NCBI RefSeq assembly: GCF_900106035.1
Contig: NZ_FNUC01000004.1
Span: 1,922,001-1,986,000 of the forward strand
Origin: Jiangella alba
GTDB taxonomy: Bacteria; Actinomycetota; Actinomycetes; Jiangellales; Jiangellaceae
Length of the DNA stretch: 64,000 bases
Direction: 5' to 3'
The notes under the pieces were generated by a model, which was not told where the DNA came from, made no database searches, and saw only the letters and a list, made by a program, of their open reading frames with translations. Shown here in pieces: positions 7,831 to 16,865 of the stretch. Numbering within the stretch: the stretch's first letter is position 1; each line of letters begins with the position of its first letter. The position numbers and the translations under genes are program-made.

Positions 7831-9146
7831 GTCCTACCTTCCATTCCCTCCGGCACCGCAATTACCGGCTGTACTGGTCGGGGATGTTCCTGTCCAACGT
7901 CGGCACCTGGATGCAGCGCATCGCGCAGGACTGGCTGGTGCTGGTCGTGCTCGGCGGCGGCGCACAGGCGGTCGGCATCACGACGGGCCTGCAGTTCCTG
8001 CCGTTCCTGCTGGTGGCGCCGTTCGGCGGGCTGCTCGCCGACCGGTTCGACAAGCGCCGCCTGCTCATGCTCACGAACTCCTTCCTGGGTGTGGTCGGGC
8101 TGACGCTCGGCGTGCTGACGCTCACCGGGGTGGCGCAGATCTGGCACGTCTACGTGCTCGCGTTCCTGCTCGGCGTCGGCACGGCGCTGGACAACCCGTC
8201 CCGTCAGGCGTTCGTGTCCGAGCTGGTCGGCCGCGACGACCTCACCAACGCGGTCGCGCTGAACAGCGCGTCGTTCAACGCGGCGCGGCTGATCGGCCCG
8301 GGCATCGCCGGCATCCTCATCGGCCTCATCGGCACCGGCTGGGTGTTCGTGCTGAACGGCGCGTCGTTCATCTCGCCGATCCTGGCGCTGGCGCTGCTGC
8401 GTGGCACCGGCGGGCGGCCGAAGCGCGACCCCGAGCGGGCGGGCACGCTGTCGCAGCTGCGCGAGGGCGTGTCGTACCTGGGGTCGCGACCGGACCTGCT
8501 GATGGTCGTCGCGATCATGTTCGGCCTCGGCACCTTCGGCATGAACTTCCAGATGACCATGGCGCTGATGGCCACCGACGTCTACGGCAAGGGCCCCAGC
8601 GAGTACGGCCTGCTGGGCTCGATCATGGCCATCGGCACGCTGTCCGGCGCGCTGGTCGCGGCGCGGCGCAAGGTGCCGCGACGACGGCTGATCGTCGGCG
8701 GCGCCGTGGTGTTCGGCGTGCTCGAGGTGGCGGCCGGGCTGATGCCGACCTACGCGCTGTTCGCGATCTCGCTGATCCCGCTCGGCATCATCGCGATGAC
8801 GGTCATGACGGCGGCCAACGCGTACGTGCAGACGACGGTGCCGCAGTACGTCCGCGGCCGCGTCATGTCGCTCTACATGATGATCTTCATGGGCGGCACG
8901 CCGTTCGGCGCCCCGGTCATCGGCTTCGTCGCCGACGCGTTCGGCGCGCGCTGGTCGCTGCTCGGCGGCGGCATCCTGACGGCGGCGTTCGCCGTCGCCG
9001 CGCTGGTCGTGCTGGCTCCGCGCAGTGGCGTGGTGGTGCGCACGCGGCTGCGGCCGCGGCCCGGGCTGGTCGTCGTCACCACCGCGCCGGCGACGGCGCC
9101 CAGCCTGGCGCCCGCCGACGAGCCGGCCCCGGTGCGGGTGGCCTGA
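7827..9146 (+). CDS. MFS transporter (DHA3/EntS-like exporter)
   Basis: 439 residues with about 12 transmembrane helices. It opens with the SLRHRNYRLYWSGMFLSNVGTWMQ signature (given here as two adjoining pieces, SLRHRNYRLYW and SGMFLSNVGTWMQ) of MFS_3 exporters. GGLLADRFDKRR is the loop 2-3 motif A. GTG 7827 overlaps the marR stop by 4 nt. By analogy it exports a small toxic compound or siderophore. The substrate is unknown. Confidence 0.88.
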   Translation: MSPTFHSLRHRNYRLYWSGMFLSNVGTWMQRIAQDWLVLVVLGGGAQAVGITTGLQFLPFLLVAPFGGLLADRFDKRRLLMLTNSFLGVVGLTLGVLTLTGVAQIWHVYVLAFLLGVGTALDNPSRQAFVSELVGRDDLTNAVALNSASFNAARLIGPGIAGILIGLIGTGWVFVLNGASFISPILALALLRGTGGRPKRDPERAGTLSQLREGVSYLGSRPDLLMVVAIMFGLGTFGMNFQMTMALMATDVYGKGPSEYGLLGSIMAIGTLSGALVAARRKVPRRRLIVGGAVVFGVLEVAAGLMPTYALFAISLIPLGIIAMTVMTAANAYVQTTVPQYVRGRVMSLYMMIFMGGTPFGAPVIGFVADAFGARWSLLGGGILTAAFAVAALVVLAPRSGVVVRTRLRPRPGLVVVTTAPATAPSLAPADEPAPVRVA

Positions 9147-9149
9147 CGC

Positions 9150-10895
9150 TCACATCCGCTCGGGCGCCGCGATGCCCAGCAGCGCCAGGCCCTCGCGCAA
9201 CGTCGCCTTGGTCAGGCGGCACAGCGCGAGCCTGTTTCCGCGCCGGGGCTCCGGCGCCGTCAGCACCGGGCAGGCCTCGTAGAAGTCGGTGAACGCTCGC
9301 GCGGTGTCGTAGAGGTACGTGCACAGCCGGTGCGGCTCCAGCGTCGCGGCGACGTCGGCGAGCGTGTCGCCGAACGCGTCGAGCGCCAGGGCGAGCGCCC
9401 GCTCGGCCGGGTGCAGGTCTGCCGCCGGGTCGACGACGGGGCCGGGCTCGCCCTCGGCGCGGCGCAGGATCGCGGCGATGCGTGCGTGGGCGTACTGCAG
9501 GTAGCCGCCGGTGTTGCCGGTGAACGAGACCATGCGGCCGACGTCGAAGGTGTAGTCCTTGGTGCGTGACGTCGACAGCTCGGCGTACTTGACCGCGCCG
9601 ATGCCGGTCAGCTCGGCGACGTGGTCGGCCGCGGCGGCGTCGAGCGACGGGTTCTTCGCGGCGACGACGGCCCGGGCGCGCTCGACGGCGGCGTCGAGCA
9701 GGCTGCCGAGCGTGACGGTGTCGCCGGCCCGGGTCCGGAACGGGCGCCCGTCCGGGCCCAGCACCGTGCCGAACGAGACGTGCGCGACCTCGACGTCGCC
9801 GGGCAGCCAACCGGCCCGCGTGGCGGCCTCGACGACCAGCCGGAAGTGCAGCGCCTGCCGTGCGTCGACGACGTAGAGGATGCGACCGGCGCGCAGCTCG
9901 GCGACCCGGTACCGCAGCGTCGCGAGGTCGGTGGTGTCGTAGCCGTAGCCGCCGTCGCGCTTGCGCAGGATCAGCGGCACCGGCGCGCCGTCCGGCCCGG
10001 TCTCCGTCGCGGACAGGACGACCACCGCGCCGTCGCTCTGAACCGCGACACCCGCCCGCGTCAGTTCGTCCACCACACCGGCCAGCCGGTCGTTGTAGAA
10101 CGACTCGCCGGCGGAGTCGGCCGGGGTGAGCAGCACGTCGAGGCGGTCGTAGAGCTGCCGGAACGCCGCCTCGGACTCGGCCACGATCTCCCGCCAGACG
10201 GCGATCGTCGCGGGGTCGCCCGACTGCAGCGCGACGACCCGCGACCGGGACCGTCCGGCGAACTCGGCGTCGGCGTCGAACCGGGCCCGCGCCTCGCGGT
10301 AGAGCCGGTCCAGCGCCGACACCGACGACTCGCCGGACAGGTCGCCGTGCCGCCACGCCGCCTCGGGATGCTCGTCGAGGTACTGGATGAGCATGCCGAA
10401 CTGCGTGCCCCAGTCGCCCAGGTGGTTCTGCCTGACGACGTCGTGGCCGAGCCGGCCGAGCACGCGGGCGAGGCAGTCGCCGATGATGGTCGAGCGCAGG
10501 TGCCCGACGTGCAGCTCCTTCGCGATGTTGGGCGCGGAGTAGTCGATGACGACGCGCCGGCCGGTCTCGGCGCGAGGCACGCCGAGATCGTCGTGCGCCA
10601 GCCGCGCGGCCACCCGCCGCCACACCGCAGGCGCCGCCACCGTCAGCTCGAGGAACCCCGGCCCGGACACCCGGACACCGGCCAGCAGGTCGGTGCGCAC
10701 CGCCTCGGCCACGCGGCCCGCCAGCTCGGCCGGCGCCCGGCCGGCCCGCCGGGCCAGTGCGAGGGCGGCGCCGGACTGGAAGTCGGCGCGCTCACTCGGC
10801 CGGACCAGAGGGTCGGCACCGGTCAGCGCGGGGTCGGCGACGGCGATGCCGTCGGCCACCGCAGCGGCGACCTCTGCCAGCAGCGAGTTCGTCAT
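9150..10895 (-). CDS. argS: Arginyl-tRNA synthetase
   Basis: 581 residues, class I aminoacyl-tRNA synthetase that charges tRNA-Arg in the cytoplasm. The N-terminal Add-1 domain is followed by the HIGH motif in the form HVGH within KELHVGHLRSTIIGD. The KMSKS region is the usual weak ArgS form (GTVLGPDGRPFRTRAGD). The DALR anticodon-binding domain ends in the typical ...PERM. ATG 10895 is used because the conserved N-terminal domain begins there. It is divergent from thpR with a 53-bp gap. Confidence 0.95.
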   Translation of the reverse strand: MTNSLLAEVAAAVADGIAVADPALTGADPLVRPSERADFQSGAALALARRAGRAPAELAGRVAEAVRTDLLAGVRVSGPGFLELTVAAPAVWRRVAARLAHDDLGVPRAETGRRVVIDYSAPNIAKELHVGHLRSTIIGDCLARVLGRLGHDVVRQNHLGDWGTQFGMLIQYLDEHPEAAWRHGDLSGESSVSALDRLYREARARFDADAEFAGRSRSRVVALQSGDPATIAVWREIVAESEAAFRQLYDRLDVLLTPADSAGESFYNDRLAGVVDELTRAGVAVQSDGAVVVLSATETGPDGAPVPLILRKRDGGYGYDTTDLATLRYRVAELRAGRILYVVDARQALHFRLVVEAATRAGWLPGDVEVAHVSFGTVLGPDGRPFRTRAGDTVTLGSLLDAAVERARAVVAAKNPSLDAAAADHVAELTGIGAVKYAELSTSRTKDYTFDVGRMVSFTGNTGGYLQYAHARIAAILRRAEGEPGPVVDPAADLHPAERALALALDAFGDTLADVAATLEPHRLCTYLYDTARAFTDFYEACPVLTAPEPRRGNRLALCRLTKATLREGLALLGIAAPERM

Positions 10896-10948
10896 GCGCA
10901 GCCATGGTGGCAGCGCCCGCCGCGGCCGCGCCATGCAATTGTTGGCGG

Positions 10949-11503
10949 GTGAGGCTGTTCGCCGCGATCGACCCGTCGCCCGACGCGGTCGCGCGGCTGG
11001 CCGCCGTTGCCGACGGGGTGCGCGACGACGTGCTGCGCTGGTCCGACCCCGCCGGCTGGCACCTGACGCTCGCGTTCTACGGCGAGGTCGGCGCTGACCA
11101 GGTGGACGAGCTGACGCAGCGGCTGACCCGGGTGGCCCGCCGGCACCCGGCCACGCGGGCGCGCATCGCCGGCGCCGGACGGTTCGGCCGCACGGTGCTC
11201 TGGGCCGGCATCGACGGCGACGGGGCCGCCCTGCGCGCGCTGGCGGGGTCGGCGAGCGCCGCCGGCCGGCGGACCGGGGTCGGGACGGACGACCGGCAGC
11301 GGTTCCGGCCGCACGTCACCCTGGCCCGGGCTCGCGGGCGCGACGGCGCCGACCTGCGGCCGTACGTCGCGCGGCTGGAGTCGTACACGGGACCGTGGTG
11401 GGACGCCGACGCCGTGACGCTGTTCCGGTCGCGGCCCGGCGGGCCGGGGCACGGCCCGCGATACGAGCCGCTGGCCCGCTTCGCGCTGACCGGCCGCCGC
11501 TGA
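10949..11503 (+). CDS. thpR: RNA 2',3'-cyclic phosphodiesterase (2H family)
   Basis: 184 residues. The two catalytic HxTx motifs are present: HLTL at about residue 38 and HVTL near residue 126. The N terminus MRLFAAIDPS is typical of ThpR, which hydrolyses 2',3'-cyclic phosphodiester ends of RNA. GTG 10949 directly precedes RLFAAID. A second 2H protein lies at 17988-18581, a different branch of the fold. Confidence 0.9.
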   Translation: MRLFAAIDPSPDAVARLAAVADGVRDDVLRWSDPAGWHLTLAFYGEVGADQVDELTQRLTRVARRHPATRARIAGAGRFGRTVLWAGIDGDGAALRALAGSASAAGRRTGVGTDDRQRFRPHVTLARARGRDGADLRPYVARLESYTGPWWDADAVTLFRSRPGGPGHGPRYEPLARFALTGRR

Positions 11504-11508
11504 CGCCG

Positions 11509-11592
11509 TCAGAACAGCGTGGCCACCGCGACGACGAGCACCATGAGGACCAGGACCGCGGTCACCAGTTGCCGGGTGGTCTTCGGGCGCAC
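11509..11592 (-). CDS. Small single-pass membrane protein, 27 residues
   Basis: A very short frame reads MRPKTTRQ, then one hydrophobic helix (LVTAVLVLMVLVVAVATLF) to the stop. A perfect AAGGAGG lies 8 nt before GTG 11592, which selects this start over an in-frame GTG six codons upstream. The positive N terminus predicts an N-in orientation. It converges on thpR with 5 bp between the stops. No family is recognised; the ribosome-binding site is the main argument for expression. Confidence 0.5.
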   Translation of the reverse strand: MRPKTTRQLVTAVLVLMVLVVAVATLF

Positions 11593-11821
11593 CGTGGCCG
11601 CCTCCTTCACAGGGTCGTCGGGGTCAGCTTACGCGTCGCTCTCGGCGCGCCGAACCGCTGGTCGTCGCGGTGAATTCACCATTCCGTGACCAATCCAATG
11701 ACTAATTGATCTGACGTTGCAAATACGTTGCGTGCGAGCCTCCTGCCAGCACGGATCGCGTTCTACTGCCGTAGATTGCTGACCGCGTGGCCGACCGTCA
11801 GAGGGACCGAACGGATGATCC

Positions 11822-11941
11822 CCATAGTCGTCGCTGACCTCTATGGTTGTGTCAGGAACACGACGGGGGAATGGGTTCCTGCGAGTAAGTGGAACCAACA
11901 ACGCGCCCGGCCGCTGACACGAATCGCGGCCGGGCGTTGTT
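11822..11941 (+). ncRNA. Candidate small structured RNA upstream of a terminator
   Basis: The 350-bp gap between the small membrane protein and serC has no convincing gene. It holds a hairpin CCATAG/CTATGG (11822-11827 with 11841-11846), a second GGTTCC/GGAACC (11874-11879 with 11891-11896), and then the terminator stem 11897-11941. An AT-rich stretch at 11670-11740 could contain a promoter. The RNA reading is inference; these could be unrelated short dyads. Confidence 0.35.
11897..11941. terminator. Strong hairpin terminator downstream of serC
   Basis: AACAAC plus GCCCGGCCGC pairs with GCGGCCGGGC plus GTTGTT, 16 bp with a 2-nt bulge and an 11-nt loop. It lies 18 bp past the serC stop on the minus strand. 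Confidence 0.75.
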
Positions 11942-11959
11942 ATTGACAGCTTCGGTGAC

Positions 11960-13117
<1,158 letters not shown>

Positions 13118-13178
13118 TTACGGAAGTGTGACGACACTGTCAGGTAGGCCATTGTGCCGCATGACCCCGGGCATGCGA

Positions 13179-13210
13179 GCGCCGGTCCGTCAGCTGACAC
13201 GGACCGGCGC
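13179..13210 (-). terminator. Terminator after the citrate synthase gene
   Basis: Perfect 11-bp stem GCGCCGGTCCG/CGGACCGGCGC with a 10-nt loop, 24 bp beyond the citrate synthase stop and before serC. Confidence 0.6.
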
Positions 13211-13233
13211 GTGGCGTCGTACGTTGCTGGTGG

Positions 13234-14340
13234 TCAGGCGGCCCAGGCAGGGCTCCAGCCGGGGACGGTGTCGGGGGTGCGGGCGCCCGGGCCGGTGTAC
13301 TTGGCCGACGGGCGGACCAGCCGGCCGGTCTTCTTCTGCTCGAGGATGTGCGCGCACCAGCCGGCCGTGCGGGCCGAGGTGAACATCGACGTGAACATGT
13401 TCGCCGGGACCTCGGCGAAGTCGAGCACGATGGCGGCCCAGAACTCCACGTTGGTGGCGAGCACGCGGTCGGGCTTGCGCTCGTGCAGCTCCGAGAGCGC
13501 CGCCTTCTCGAACGCCTCGGCGACCTCGTAGCGGGGCGCGCCCAGCTCGCGGGCGACGCGGCGCAGCGTGCGGGCGCGGGGGTCCTCGGCGCGGTAGACG
13601 CGGTGACCGAAGCCCATGAGCCGCTCGCCGCGGTCGAGGATGCCCTTCACGTAGCCGACGGGGTCGCCGGTGCGCTCGATCTCCTCGATCATGGCCAGCA
13701 CCCGCGACGGCGCGCCGCCGTGCAGCGGGCCGCTCATCGCGCCGACGGCCGCGGACAGCGACGCGGCGACGTCGGCGCCCGTGGACGCGACCACCCGCCC
13801 GGTGAACGTCGACGCGTTCATGCCGTGCTCGGCGGCCGATGTCAGGTACGCGTCGACGGCGGCGGTGTGGCGGGGGTCGGGCTCGCCGCGCCAGCGCACC
13901 ATGAACTGCTCGACGATGCTGCCCGCCTGCGCCACGACGTCCTCGGGGACAGCCTCCTGGCCGGCCCCCACGCGCGCCGACTGGGCGACGAACGAGAGCA
14001 TGGCGGACGCGCTGCGCGCCAGCTGGTCGCGGGCGTCGTCGTCGCTGGTGTCGAGCAGCGGCTGGAAGCCCCAGAGCGGCGCCAGCGTGGCGACCGAGCT
14101 CTGCACGTCGACCCGGACGTCGCCGGTGCGGACCGGCAGCTCCAGCGGCTCGGCCGCCGGCAGGCCGGGATCGAACGCGCCGTCGACCAGCAGACCCCAC
14201 ACGTTGCCGAACGGCACCCGGCCGACCAGGTCGTCGATGTCGACCCCGCGGTAGCGGAGCGCACCGCCTTCCTTGTCGGGCTCGGCGATCTGGGTCTCGA
14301 ACGCTACGACACCCTCAAGGCCATGCTTGACCTCGGTCAT
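13234..14340 (-). CDS. Citrate synthase (short actinobacterial CitA/citrate synthase 2 type)
   Basis: 368 residues. It condenses acetyl-CoA with oxaloacetate (possibly propionyl-CoA as in methylcitrate synthases). The N terminus EGVVAFETQIAEPDKEGGALRYRGVDI (cited as EGVVAFETQIAE and LRYRGVDI) is the family start. Catalytic histidines are in GPLHGGAPSRV and MGFGHRVY, and the Asp lies in the later conserved block. ATG 14340 has GGAG 6 nt upstream and is preferred over an ATG four codons earlier. The shorter length separates it from the roughly 430-residue GltA. Confidence 0.9.
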   Translation of the reverse strand: MTEVKHGLEGVVAFETQIAEPDKEGGALRYRGVDIDDLVGRVPFGNVWGLLVDGAFDPGLPAAEPLELPVRTGDVRVDVQSSVATLAPLWGFQPLLDTSDDDARDQLARSASAMLSFVAQSARVGAGQEAVPEDVVAQAGSIVEQFMVRWRGEPDPRHTAAVDAYLTSAAEHGMNASTFTGRVVASTGADVAASLSAAVGAMSGPLHGGAPSRVLAMIEEIERTGDPVGYVKGILDRGERLMGFGHRVYRAEDPRARTLRRVARELGAPRYEVAEAFEKAALSELHERKPDRVLATNVEFWAAIVLDFAEVPANMFTSMFTSARTAGWCAHILEQKKTGRLVRPSAKYTGPGARTPDTVPGWSPAWAA

Positions 14341-14390
14341 TGACATCTCCATTCGTGGTGCGCTCGCGGGCCCCCACGACCATCATGCCC

Positions 14391-14418
14391 CGCAACTGGT
14401 GGCTCTCCACAAGTTGCG
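14391..14418. promoter_or_regulatory. 12-bp inverted repeat between citrate synthase and pdxH
   Basis: CGCAACTGGTGG and CCACAAGTTGCG are complementary except for one position, with loop CTCT. Placed between divergent promoters, it could be an operator for an unidentified regulator. Confidence 0.35.
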
Positions 14419-14530
14419 ACAATGTGAATGTGCGGTTTCCCACAGTGGCCTCCGCCACGTCGCTGTGGTGGGCGGCGTTCTGTCTGGCGGGGGTGACAGA
14501 GTGGAGGACGTGGAGGAAGGACTGCCGCGC

Positions 14531-15181
14531 ATGCGCCGCCGGTACACGTCCGGGCGGCTGCTCGAACGCGACCTCGCGCCCGACCCGTTCGACGAGTTCC
14601 GCGCCTGGCTGCACGACGCCGTCACCATGGGCATGGCCGAACCCAACGCCATGGTCCTCGGCACCACCGGCGCCGACGGCCGGCCCAGCAGCCGGACGGT
14701 GCTGCTCAAGGGCATCGACGACGGCGCGTTCGTGTTCTTCACCAACACCGCCTCGCGCAAGGCGACGGAGATCGCGGCCAACCCGTGGGTGTCGCTGTGC
14801 TTCCCGTGGATCGCCATGGAACGCCAGGTCCTCGTCTGCGGCGCCGCCTCGACGGTGTCCCGGGAGGCGACGCTGGCGTACTGGCTGACCCGGCCGCGCG
14901 AGTCCCAGATCGGAGCCTGGGCCAGCCACCAGTCGACGGTCATCGGGACGCGCGAGGTTCTGGAGGCGTCGGCCGCGGCGGTGGGCGAGCGGTTCCCCGG
15001 CGAGGTGCCGCTGCCCGACTTCTGGAGCGGCTACCGGGTCGTGCCGGACACCGTCGAGTTCTGGCAGGGCGGGGTGGCGCGGCTGCACGATCGGCTGCGG
15101 TATCGGCGTGCCTCCGGCGGCGAGGATTCTGCCTCCGGCGGCCAGGAGGACGCCTGGGTGGTGGAGCGGCTCGCACCCTGA
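14531..15181 (+). CDS. pdxH: Pyridoxamine 5'-phosphate oxidase
   Basis: 216 residues. This FMN enzyme oxidises pyridoxine/pyridoxamine 5'-phosphate to PLP. Seen: EPNAMVLGTT, RTVLLKGID and FFTNTASRK (FMN and phosphate binding), RQVLVCG, ESQIGAWAS, and the C-terminal VEFWQGG...RLHDRLRY block. A short insert before the end contains two copies of ASGG(E/Q)D/E. ATG 14531 is preceded by GGAGGAAGG. GTG 14501 is a real alternative, since some homologues extend about ten residues ahead of the MRxxY motif. Confidence 0.93.
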   Translation: MRRRYTSGRLLERDLAPDPFDEFRAWLHDAVTMGMAEPNAMVLGTTGADGRPSSRTVLLKGIDDGAFVFFTNTASRKATEIAANPWVSLCFPWIAMERQVLVCGAASTVSREATLAYWLTRPRESQIGAWASHQSTVIGTREVLEASAAAVGERFPGEVPLPDFWSGYRVVPDTVEFWQGGVARLHDRLRYRRASGGEDSASGGQEDAWVVERLAP

Positions 15182-15805
15182 GCGGGTTCGCGTGGGCCGG
15201 GCGCGCGTTGGCCGGGTATGCCGCGTTGGCCAACCCCCTGCTGCTCTCGATTGTCGGGAGCGCGGGCGGCCGCCTCAAGCGGACCTCATGGTTGGCGCTT
15301 CGCGCGTCGGAGGACCGCTTGACCCGGCCGTCCGCGCCCCCGTTCAAGCAGCGTCAGGGGGCCGGCCGAAAGAGGGCCTGGGCTTCCAGCTCTGCTGGGG
15401 TTCTGGTCCGCTGGCCACTCACTGGCCGTGGGCGGCGTTGGCTACCGGCTCCGCTTCGGGACCTGGTCCGCTGGCCGCTTGCGGCTATGAGTGCGTTTCG
15501 GCTGCCGGCTCCGCTCGGCGCGGGTTCGCTGGCCGCTGCCAGGTCTGCTCATGGGGTCGGCAGCGGGTCTGGTTCGGAGGTTGACGAGAACGCCAACTGT
15601 TGGCGTTCTCGTCAACACTCCGAAATGAGCTCGGCCCCACCCCGTAGAACCGGCGCCCCACCGCGGGGCTTCGCCGCGGACCGGACCTCCGATCCGGCGT
15701 GCTCGGCTCGGCTCGTCGTTCGCCGGCCGCCGTCCGGCCGGCTCGTTCTTGGCATGGCCACGTTGGGCCGGCCGGTGGCGCACCGGGCCTGACGCCCGCA
15801 CCGGG
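15182..15805. other. Gene-free GC-rich stretch with degenerate GGTCCGCTGGCC-like repeats
   Basis: About 620 bp without a frame that looks coding: several long frames coexist and none resembles a protein. The middle holds loose repeats of CTGGCCGCTTGCGGC / TGCCGGCTCCGCT type and one very strong palindrome (listed separately). Nothing else is recognised. Confidence 0.6.
15573..15624. repeat. Near-perfect palindrome, 18 + 7 bp arms around a single T
   Basis: Arms 15580-15597 and 15599-15616 (GTTGACGAGAACGCCAAC and its complement) are perfect with a 1-nt centre. After a one-base bulge at 15617 a further 7 bp (TTCGGAG/CTCCGAA) pair. It could be a cruciform-type extragenic repeat, a terminator for pdxH, or a high-affinity operator. 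No second copy was noticed in this window. Confidence 0.7.
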
Positions 15806-16054
15806 AAACGTCCCTAGAAATGGGACGACCCGTGGGCTGCTTCCACGCTGAGCGACACAAGGTCGTCAGTCGTGGCCCGGACGGACCAGCGCCGGGAGCC
15901 CACGGGTCGGGTGACTGCTCGGTAGTGCCAGCAACCAAGCCGGCGAACCGCTGGGGTCACCCCCAAGTCCTGCGACGAGCAGGGCTGCTAGCGAGCAGCC
16001 ACCTCACGAGTCCGATAGCTATTCATCTACTGGACCACCTCCTCTCCGTGTGCC
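15806..16054 (-). ncRNA. Structured RNA candidate with own promoter, short leader ORF and terminator-like end
   Basis: On the minus strand a promoter (16061-16088) is followed by an RBS and a 12-codon ORF, then about 170 nt rich in nested stems. These include CGACCCGTGGGCT with its complement (15826-15838 with 15897-15909), and inside it CCACG/CGTGG, CTG/CAG and GCGAC/GTCGT. The 3' end is CGTCCC/GGGACG (15822-15827 with 15809-15814) followed by TTT. The terminator stem shares bases with the base of the long helix, so the two may compete. I recall similar sequence between unrelated genes in other actinomycetes but cannot name the family with certainty. Confidence 0.6.
15988..16026 (-). CDS. 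12-codon leader ORF within the structured RNA
   Basis: AGGAGG at 16038-16043 lies 11 nt before ATG 16026. The ORF reads MNSYRTREVAAR and ends in TAG. Beyond the TAG the same frame stays open for 57 more codons to a second TAG near 15817. It could be a leader peptide that senses translation, or chance. Confidence 0.4.
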   Translation of the reverse strand: MNSYRTREVAAR

Positions 16055-16060
16055 CACCAC

Positions 16061-16088
16061 GTTATGCGCCTACCCGACCCCGCGGCAA
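16061..16088 (-). promoter_or_regulatory. Promoter of the structured RNA
   Basis: On the minus strand -35 TTGCCG (16083-16088), a 16-bp spacer and -10 CATAAC (16061-16066) precede the RNA. The predicted start is near 16054. Confidence 0.5.
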
Positions 16089-16130
16089 CGCCTTTTTCGT
16101 GGGGTGAACGCGGGAACAAAACGGGGTGTG

Positions 16131-16808
16131 TCAGGCGATCGCGATCCAGGTCGAACGGGCCCGGCCGAGCACCCGGCCGTCGGCGCCGTAGAGAGTGGAG
16201 TCGGTCCAGGTCTTGCGGCCCTCGGTGCCGACGAGCGCGCCCATGACCAGGCACGATTCGCTGGGCAGCGGGAGGTCCGTGACGGCGGCGGTGATGCGGC
16301 CGAGCACCATGGGACGGCCCTCGATGGGCGCCGACCAGCCGCCTGGGCAGTCGAGAGCGGCCCAGACGAACTCGGGGGCGCCGGCGACGTCGGGGGCGAC
16401 GGACCAGAGGCAGGCGGTGCGGCCGTCGCCGACGCGGCCGGGGAACAGGCGCAGGCCGTCCTCGGGGGAGCGGGCCGGGCCGCAGACGAAGCACTCGGGG
16501 AACGGGTGGGCGGTGAAGCCCGGGTACCGCGCCGAGATCTCCGCGACCTCGTCGACGGGGACGGGCGGGACGGCGGCGAGGTCGTCGGGGGCGGCGGCGA
16601 CGACCGCGACCAGGGTGGAGCCGTCGGACAGCTCCAGGGCATCGGGCGCCGACGGCCGCACCGTCAGCGGTGTGTCGAGCGGCGGCGGCGTGCGCAGCGT
16701 GACCGTCGCCGGACCCTCGCCGAGGCGGCCCGCCAGCAGGCCGGCCACGTACCCGCCGTTGCCCGACGTCGTGGGACCGCGGAACCGGGACCGCACCGTC
16801 ACCGTCAT
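16131..16808 (-). CDS. Hotdog-fold thioesterase-like protein
   Basis: 225 residues. It looks like a double hotdog acyl-CoA-binding protein: SGNGGYVAGLLAGRL near the N terminus, then a mid-protein HPFPECFVCGPARSPEDGLRLFPG (cited as HPFPECFVCGPA and DGLRLFPG), a Cys-containing junction common in actinobacterial thioesterase-superfamily proteins, and WAALDCPGGW in the second half. The substrate is unknown. A TACCCT box lies 8 nt before ATG 16808, so the mRNA may be leaderless. It is divergent from nagA, with the structured RNA promoter just behind its stop. Confidence 0.65.
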   Translation of the reverse strand: MTVTVRSRFRGPTTSGNGGYVAGLLAGRLGEGPATVTLRTPPPLDTPLTVRPSAPDALELSDGSTLVAVVAAAPDDLAAVPPVPVDEVAEISARYPGFTAHPFPECFVCGPARSPEDGLRLFPGRVGDGRTACLWSVAPDVAGAPEFVWAALDCPGGWSAPIEGRPMVLGRITAAVTDLPLPSESCLVMGALVGTEGRKTWTDSTLYGADGRVLGRARSTWIAIA

Positions 16809-16865
16809 GGTGACCGAGGGTAGCGATACGGTGCGGACCGAGACGAAAGAGCCCGGGAGGAACGC

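Noticed and set aside
7827-9146. Siderophore exporter under IdeR
   Set aside because: No IdeR box is seen in front of the marR-MFS operon; regulation by the adjacent MarR fits better.
11629-11901. 90-codon minus-strand frame between the micro-protein and serC
   Set aside because: No ribosome-binding site, no family pattern, and it covers hairpins and an AT-rich stretch.
15806-16054. Known riboswitch classes (cobalamin, c-di-AMP ydaO, guanidine) or RNase P RNA
   Set aside because: None of their conserved cores could be recognised on either strand.
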